Position numbers and translations under genes: made by a program
In this document: one piece after another, positions 6,879 through 10,189 of the stretch
Numbering within the stretch: the stretch's first letter is position 1
How the letters are laid out: every line of letters starts with the position of its first letter
The notes under the pieces: generated by a model
The model's input: only the letters and a program-made list of their open reading frames with translations
Told to the model about the DNA's origin: nothing
Databases searched by the model: none
NCBI GenBank assembly: GCA_020216805.1
Contig: JAIWNN010000099.1
Span: forward strand, 1 to 10,189
DNA length: 10,189 nt
Direction of reading: 5' to 3'
From: Desulfarculus sp.
Lineage (GTDB): Bacteria > Desulfobacterota > Desulfarculia > Desulfarculales > Desulfarculaceae

Positions 6879-7505
6879 TCACAGGCCCGCGCCGGGCCGG
6901 CCGTCCTTGCGGATGCGCCAAAAATGCAACAGACACAGCACCAGGGTCAGGCCGGGCAGGGCCAGGCAGTGCAGCACGTAGAAACGCAGCAGGGCGGTCT
7001 CGCCCAGGGTGTCTCCGCCGAGTATAAGTCGCTGAAAGAGCCCTCCCACCCCGGGCATGGCCCCCAACAACCCGCCCACCACCGTGGCCGCCGCCTGGGT
7101 GGCCCCGTCCCAACGCAGGATGTAGCCGCTGAGGTCCAGGGCCAGGGTCAGCAGCAGCAGGCCCAGGCCGATCAGCCAGTTGACGGCCCGGGGCGGCAGG
7201 TAGGCCCCGCTGGCCAGCACCCGGCCCAGGTGCAAGAGCAGGGCGACGACCATGGCCTGACCGGCCAGATAGTGCAGGCGGCGAAAAAACCAGGCGAAGG
7301 GCAAGGCCCCGGCCTCGGCCTGGAAAAAGGCCGCCGCGCCGGCCGGGGTGGGGGTGTACTGGAACATCAACACACCGCCGCTGCCGCACAGGGTCAGGAA
7401 CAACAGGAACGCCGCCCCGCCCAGGCAGAAGGTGTGTCGCCAGCGCAGCCTCTCGGCCGGAATCACAGGCGGGTGCAGGTGCTCCCAAAAGCCTTGCCGG
7501 GCCAT
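6879..7505 (-). CDS. petB: cytochrome b6-type subunit of a quinol:cytochrome c reductase
   Basis: Membrane haem b protein, 208 residues with four helices (about 25-48, 74-97, 108-130, 173-194), the size of cytochrome b6 rather than a full mitochondrial-type cytochrome b. Haem ligands: H78-x13-H92 and H179-x14-H194; the 14-residue second spacing is the b6 pattern. FCLGG at 26-30 aligns with YCLGG of b6, so C27 matches the cysteine that holds the extra haem c(n) there. GYILRWD (about 127-133) and the C-terminal IRKDG match b6 GYSLPWD and IRKQG. It forms the quinol-oxidising core with the Rieske protein and a subunit-IV-like partner. ATG at 7503-7505 lies 4 bases after the Rieske stop, whose TGA overlaps the GAGG ribosome site, so the two are translationally coupled. 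The symbol is by homology; in this organism the donor is probably menaquinol. Confidence 0.92.
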   Translation of the reverse strand: MARQGFWEHLHPPVIPAERLRWRHTFCLGGAAFLLFLTLCGSGGVLMFQYTPTPAGAAAFFQAEAGALPFAWFFRRLHYLAGQAMVVALLLHLGRVLASGAYLPPRAVNWLIGLGLLLLTLALDLSGYILRWDGATQAAATVVGGLLGAMPGVGGLFQRLILGGDTLGETALLRFYVLHCLALPGLTLVLCLLHFWRIRKDGRPGAGL

Positions 7506-7509
7506 GGCC

Positions 7510-7986
7510 TCAACCCAGGGCCAGACGGCGCGAGGCGTCCACGCCGCGCTTGGGGTCCACCCAGGCGTGGCCGTGGCGGTCGATCTCCACCCATAGCCCG
7601 GTCAGGCCCCGGGGTGCGGGTCCCATCAGCCGCCTGCCGTCGGGCGCGAAGGCCGAGCCATGGCAGGGGCAGAGAAAGCGCTCCTCCTCCCCCCGCCAGA
7701 CCGGCCGGCAGCCCAGGTGGGGGCAGACCAGGGACAGGGCGTAGAGGCCCTTGGCGTCGCGCAACAGCGCCACGTCCTCGCGGCTGACCACCTGGCCTGG
7801 TTTGATCTCCGTGGCCGGCCCCAGGTCCAGCCGGGGTCGCGCCCGGGGGCCGGAGCCGGCCCCAGCCAGGCGCAGGGCCGCGCCTAGGCCCAGGCCCAGG
7901 GCCGCCACCAGGCCGGCCCAGATCACGAGAGCCAGGCCCTTGAACAGACCCCGCCGGCTGGGTGTGGTGTCGCGCGTCGCTTCCAT
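7510..7986 (-). CDS. petC: Rieske [2Fe-2S] protein of the b6/bc-type complex
   Basis: Iron-sulphur subunit that takes one electron from quinol at the Qo site and passes it to a c-type cytochrome. 158 residues. The N-terminus SRRGLFKG (10-17) followed by a hydrophobic helix (about 18-42) is a twin-arginine-type membrane anchor. Cluster ligands: C88 and H90 in CPHLGC (box I) and C106 and H109 in CPCHGS (box II), with C93 and C108 for the disulphide. S111 of box II, which raises the redox potential, is present. The ATG at 7984-7986 has only a weak GAG upstream. It is the first gene of a unit running into cytochrome b. The 78-base gap to the divergent subunit-IV-like gene contains a perfect 12-bp palindrome. 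The symbol is by homology. Confidence 0.94.
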   Translation of the reverse strand: MEATRDTTPSRRGLFKGLALVIWAGLVAALGLGLGAALRLAGAGSGPRARPRLDLGPATEIKPGQVVSREDVALLRDAKGLYALSLVCPHLGCRPVWRGEEERFLCPCHGSAFAPDGRRLMGPAPRGLTGLWVEIDRHGHAWVDPKRGVDASRRLALG

Positions 7987-8020
7987 GACTCAGAGCTTAC
8001 CGGCTGCTGGCCTAACCCGG

Positions 8021-8032
8021 CAAGCCGGCTTG
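8021..8032. promoter_or_regulatory. perfect 12-bp palindrome between divergent bc-complex genes
   Basis: CAAGCCGGCTTG lies in the 78-base gap between the Rieske gene and the subunit-IV-like gene and overlaps the proposed -35 of the latter. Its position suits an operator acting on both directions; the binding protein is unknown. Confidence 0.4.
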
Positions 8033-8058
8033 TGCGCCCCCGGCCGGCGGGCTAGACT
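8030..8058 (+). promoter_or_regulatory. weak promoter candidate for the subunit-IV-like gene
   Basis: TTGTGC (8030-8035, 3 of 6), a 17-base spacer and TAGACT (8053-8058, 4 of 6). Transcription would begin at or very near the ATG at 8065, so the message could be leaderless, in keeping with the poor ribosome site there. Confidence 0.3.
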
Positions 8059-8064
8059 AGGACC

Positions 8065-8448
8065 ATGGATCGGCTCCACGCCAACCGCCAAATCCTGCTG
8101 GCCCGGGAGGGCCTGGCCGCTCTGTCGCTCCTGGCCGGCCTGGCCGGGGCGGCGGTCTTTTGGCCTCTGACCCCGGTGGAGGTCGGACCGGCCCAGGGCC
8201 CCACCCAGGCCCCTTGGCTTTTCCTGGGCCTGCAAACCCTGCTGGCCCACCTGCCCTGGCTGGTGGCCGGGGTGGCGCTGCCCGGGGCGAGTCTGGGGCT
8301 GCTGGCCGCTCTGCCCTGGCTGGCCGGCGTTCGCGGCCCGGTGGTTCCCACCTACGCCCGCCGACCCTCGGCCTGGGAATATCCTGTCTGGCTGGTGCTG
8401 GCGGCCTGGGCCGCCCTCACCTGGTGGGGCTGGCGAACCCATGGCTAA
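8065..8448 (+). CDS. cytochrome b6f subunit IV-like (cytochrome b C-terminal) protein
   Basis: 127 residues with three hydrophobic helices (about 15-34, 62-86, 104-123), the layout of PetD/subunit IV, the C-terminal half of a split cytochrome b. Seen: PLTPVEVGPAQGP leads to APWLFLGLQTLL at 49-60, which aligns with the LPEWYFFPVFQ region of PetD. The later ALPGASLGLLAALPWL matches its following helix. The PEWY position reads A49-P50-W51-L52, so the glutamate that takes a proton at the Qo site is absent; an APW-type form is, from memory, common in deltaproteobacterial homologues. It lies divergent from, not behind, Rieske and cytochrome b, which is unusual. The ribosome site is weak (AGGA two bases before ATG). 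Partnership with the neighbouring b and Rieske genes is inferred from family and proximity. Confidence 0.72.
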   Translation: MDRLHANRQILLAREGLAALSLLAGLAGAAVFWPLTPVEVGPAQGPTQAPWLFLGLQTLLAHLPWLVAGVALPGASLGLLAALPWLAGVRGPVVPTYARRPSAWEYPVWLVLAAWAALTWWGWRTHG

Positions 8449-8476
8449 CCCTTTTGTCTGTCAAGGAGAGCAAGAA

Positions 8477-8881
8477 ATGGGAAGAATCACCCTGCCCCGT
8501 TTCGGTTTCGTGGTGTTGCTCTGTCTGGCCCTGACCGGGGCCGGCTGCTCGCTCTACCAGCCCAGCAAGGCCGAGTTGCAGGGCGGCGCGGTGGGAGCGG
8601 CCACCGGCGCGGTGGCTGGCGCGCTCTTGGATTCCTGGCGCGGCGGAGTGATCGGCGCGGCCATCGGCGCGGTGGCTGGGGCCACCATCACCCACATCGC
8701 CACCCGGGCCTCCAACGAGGCCGCGGCCCACAAAAAGCCGGTGTCCTACAGCAATCAGTCCGGCAGCCAGCGGGTGGAGGCCCACCCCGTCTCCACCAGC
8801 GGCAATTGCACCAAGGTGGTGGAGAAGTTCTACGAAAACGGCCAACTGGTGCGCACCGAGGAGCGCCAGGTCTGTAAGTAG
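8477..8881 (+). CDS. glycine-zipper lipoprotein
   Basis: Probable outer-membrane lipoprotein, 134 residues. The signal peptide ends at TGAGC with the acylated cysteine at C24; glycine rather than Leu/Val/Ile at -3 is not canonical, and Ser at +2 favours outer-membrane sorting. Two glycine zippers follow, G36/G40/G44/G48 and G56/G60/G64/G68, a repeated GGxxGAAxGAVAGA block of the kind in SlyB/Pcp-type 2TM-like proteins. The C-terminal part is polar with two cysteines (C111, C133) flanking KVVEKFYENGQLVRTEERQ, possibly disulphide-linked. The ATG at 8477 follows AAGGAG eight bases upstream; an in-frame ATG at 8441 overlaps the previous gene and has no such site. It lies 28 bases after the subunit-IV-like gene and is probably co-transcribed. 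No link to the bc complex is shown by sequence. Only 9 bases separate it from the convergent cytochrome gene. Confidence 0.85.
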   Translation: MGRITLPRFGFVVLLCLALTGAGCSLYQPSKAELQGGAVGAATGAVAGALLDSWRGGVIGAAIGAVAGATITHIATRASNEAAAHKKPVSYSNQSGSQRVEAHPVSTSGNCTKVVEKFYENGQLVRTEERQVCK

Positions 8882-8890
8882 ACATCGGGC

Positions 8891-10189
8891 CTAACGCTGG
8901 CCTTGGGGGGCGGGTCCGGGCCGGTCGTCGCTCGGCCCGGGCCACTGCTGCTCCAGGGCTTGCAGGAGCCAACGGCGGTATTCCTTGCCCGGCCAGAGCA
9001 GGCCCTTGATCTGGGCGGCGGAATAGGGCCGGCTGCCTGGAATCAGCACGGCCTGGCGGGGCCGTCCCTCCAGGTCGACCACCCTCGACCAGTCCCCCGC
9101 CATATCCAAGCCCTCTCCTTCCGGGTTCCACAGCCCCGGGGCCAGGCCCGCGGGCCGGCCCTGGGCGTCCTCGCGCCGGAAGGTCAACCCCAGACCCAGG
9201 GCCATGGCCGAACCGTGGCAGGCCGCGCAGCCCACCGTGGGCCGCGCGCTGGCGTGGGGGTTCCAGGGAGTGAGCCCCAGGCCGGGCGACCCGTCGGCCC
9301 GGCGCGGGATGCGGGCCGACTCCACCAGGCGGCCCTCCGGGTCCAGCCGGGTGACAACGTACTGGAAGCGCGGGGAGAGCAGGAAGGTCCGGCCATCCGG
9401 GGCCTGGCCATGGACCCGCCATTCGAAGCGCCGGAACCAGGGCGCGATCAGCCACATCCCCGGCCCTTCCCGGCCGCTCAGATAATCCCGACTGGCCGGA
9501 GCCGGCCGCTTTCCCGGGGGCAGGCCCAGGGCGGCGGCGAAGCGCTGGATCAGCTGCGGGTCGCCCTGGGCCGCCAGGGGAGCCCACTGCTCCCAGGCCG
9601 GCCGGGTCTCCCGGAGCACCTGCCATCCCCAGTCGCCGGGATTCAGCGCCGCGTGGCAGGCATGGCAGGCCACCCTGGCGTGCTCGCCGATGCGGTGGGC
9701 CACCGGGGCGTTGGGCCCCTGGTTCAGGGCCGGGATGGCGCGAGTCCGGCCGTCCGCCCGGCCCCGCAGCACCAGGCCCTCGGGGCTGGCCAGCACGTTG
9801 CCCAGGAGTCGGCCGTCGGCGTCCCTGGCGGCCTTGACCGGCGCTCCGAAGCGTCCGTGGCAGGACTCGCAGCGCACCCGGACCTGCAACAGACCGGCGG
9901 GACGCACCACCCCGTCGCCCATGATCTCGGGCTGGGTGTGGCAGTCGATGCAGGCCAGTCCGGCCTGGTGGTGGAGGTCGGGGCGCATGGGCCGCCAGCT
10001 CCGGCCCTGGATCAGTTGGGGGCGGTCCGGGTCGGGCTCCAGGAAGCGGGCCGCGGGGTCGTCGTCCCGGGCCACCCGGCCCACGAAGGCCGCCCCCGCC
10101 CCGCAGCCGCCGCCATGACAGGTCAGGCATTGGCTGGTGGGCACCCTCCGGGTCAGGCCGTGGCCCCGGGGCGGCTGGCCATCGGCGTC
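8891..10189 (-). CDS. multihaem c-type cytochrome, N-terminus beyond the window
   Basis: Exported electron-transfer protein; 432 residues visible, open to the right edge with no start seen. Five CXXCH haem sites: CLTCH (10115-10129), CIDCH (9938-9952), CESCH (9857-9871), CHACH (9653-9667) and CAACH (9215-9229). The first four are clustered; the fifth lies about 140 residues later, after a W/R-rich non-haem stretch with many aromatics (MWLIAPWFRRFEWRV), followed by a C-terminal tail of about 105 residues. More haems and a signal peptide may lie upstream. A GTG at 10142-10144 is merely internal: the frame continues through it and translation before the first haem site is expected. Not assignable to a named family by eye. 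Next to Rieske, b6 and subunit-IV-like genes it is the obvious electron acceptor for that complex (inference), perhaps passing electrons to a periplasmic or extracellular sink. Stop TAG at 8891-8893. Confidence 0.88.
   Translation of the reverse strand, partial: DADGQPPRGHGLTRRVPTSQCLTCHGGGCGAGAAFVGRVARDDDPAARFLEPDPDRPQLIQGRSWRPMRPDLHHQAGLACIDCHTQPEIMGDGVVRPAGLLQVRVRCESCHGRFGAPVKAARDADGRLLGNVLASPEGLVLRGRADGRTRAIPALNQGPNAPVAHRIGEHARVACHACHAALNPGDWGWQVLRETRPAWEQWAPLAAQGDPQLIQRFAAALGLPPGKRPAPASRDYLSGREGPGMWLIAPWFRRFEWRVHGQAPDGRTFLLSPRFQYVVTRLDPEGRLVESARIPRRADGSPGLGLTPWNPHASARPTVGCAACHGSAMALGLGLTFRREDAQGRPAGLAPGLWNPEGEGLDMAGDWSRVVDLEGRPRQAVLIPGSRPYSAAQIKGLLWPGKEYRRWLLQALEQQWPGPSDDRPGPAPQGQR

Noticed and set aside
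8688..10130. 480-codon frame on the minus strand overlapping the cytochrome gene
   Set aside because: A Pro/Arg/Gly-rich shifted frame; the five CXXCH motifs all lie in the other frame ending at 8891.

Overview
This is a GC-rich, gene-dense window. It looks like a chromosomal segment of an anaerobic, menaquinone-using bacterium of the Desulfobacterota/deltaproteobacterial type, perhaps Desulfarculales-like. That placement is inference. It rests on a split b6-type quinol:cytochrome c complex beside a multihaem c-type cytochrome, a ModE-type regulator without a molybdate-binding part, a GlcD-type FAD oxidase, and a small palindromic repeat of the GTCATTGCGAG type. No rRNA, tRNA, CRISPR array, transposase or phage gene was seen.

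Left part (1-2200, all on the minus strand): a nearly complete GlcD-like FAD-linked 2-hydroxyacid oxidase running off the left edge. Then comes a 446-base gap holding a possible 45-residue single-span membrane peptide, a cluster of hairpins and a ModE-box-like site, followed by a short ModE-like regulator with a strong sigma-70-type promoter.

Middle (2200-6805): divergent from the regulator is a 1153-residue membrane protein. It joins a signal peptide, a beta-rich N-terminal domain, a multi-span GT-C-like core (PTPS-related/YfhO-like) and a C-terminal TPR tail. It has a near-consensus promoter. Convergent with it is a soluble family-2 (DPM-like) glycosyltransferase. The two are separated by a 105-base MITE-like inverted repeat. 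A plausible division of labour is that the GT2 enzyme makes a polyprenyl-phosphate sugar and the GT-C protein uses it outside the membrane.

Right part (6879-10189): a quinol:cytochrome c reductase module. Rieske protein and cytochrome b6 (four haem histidines plus the b6-type cysteine) are coupled on the minus strand. A subunit-IV-like protein lacking the PEWY glutamate is divergent on the plus strand, followed by a glycine-zipper lipoprotein. A multihaem cytochrome c (five CXXCH motifs visible) enters from the right edge. Electrons would plausibly flow from menaquinol through cytochrome b and Rieske to the multihaem cytochrome.

The best leads are the unusual arrangement and Qo-site chemistry of this bc complex, the three-part GT-C fusion, and the structured gap at 1361-1806.
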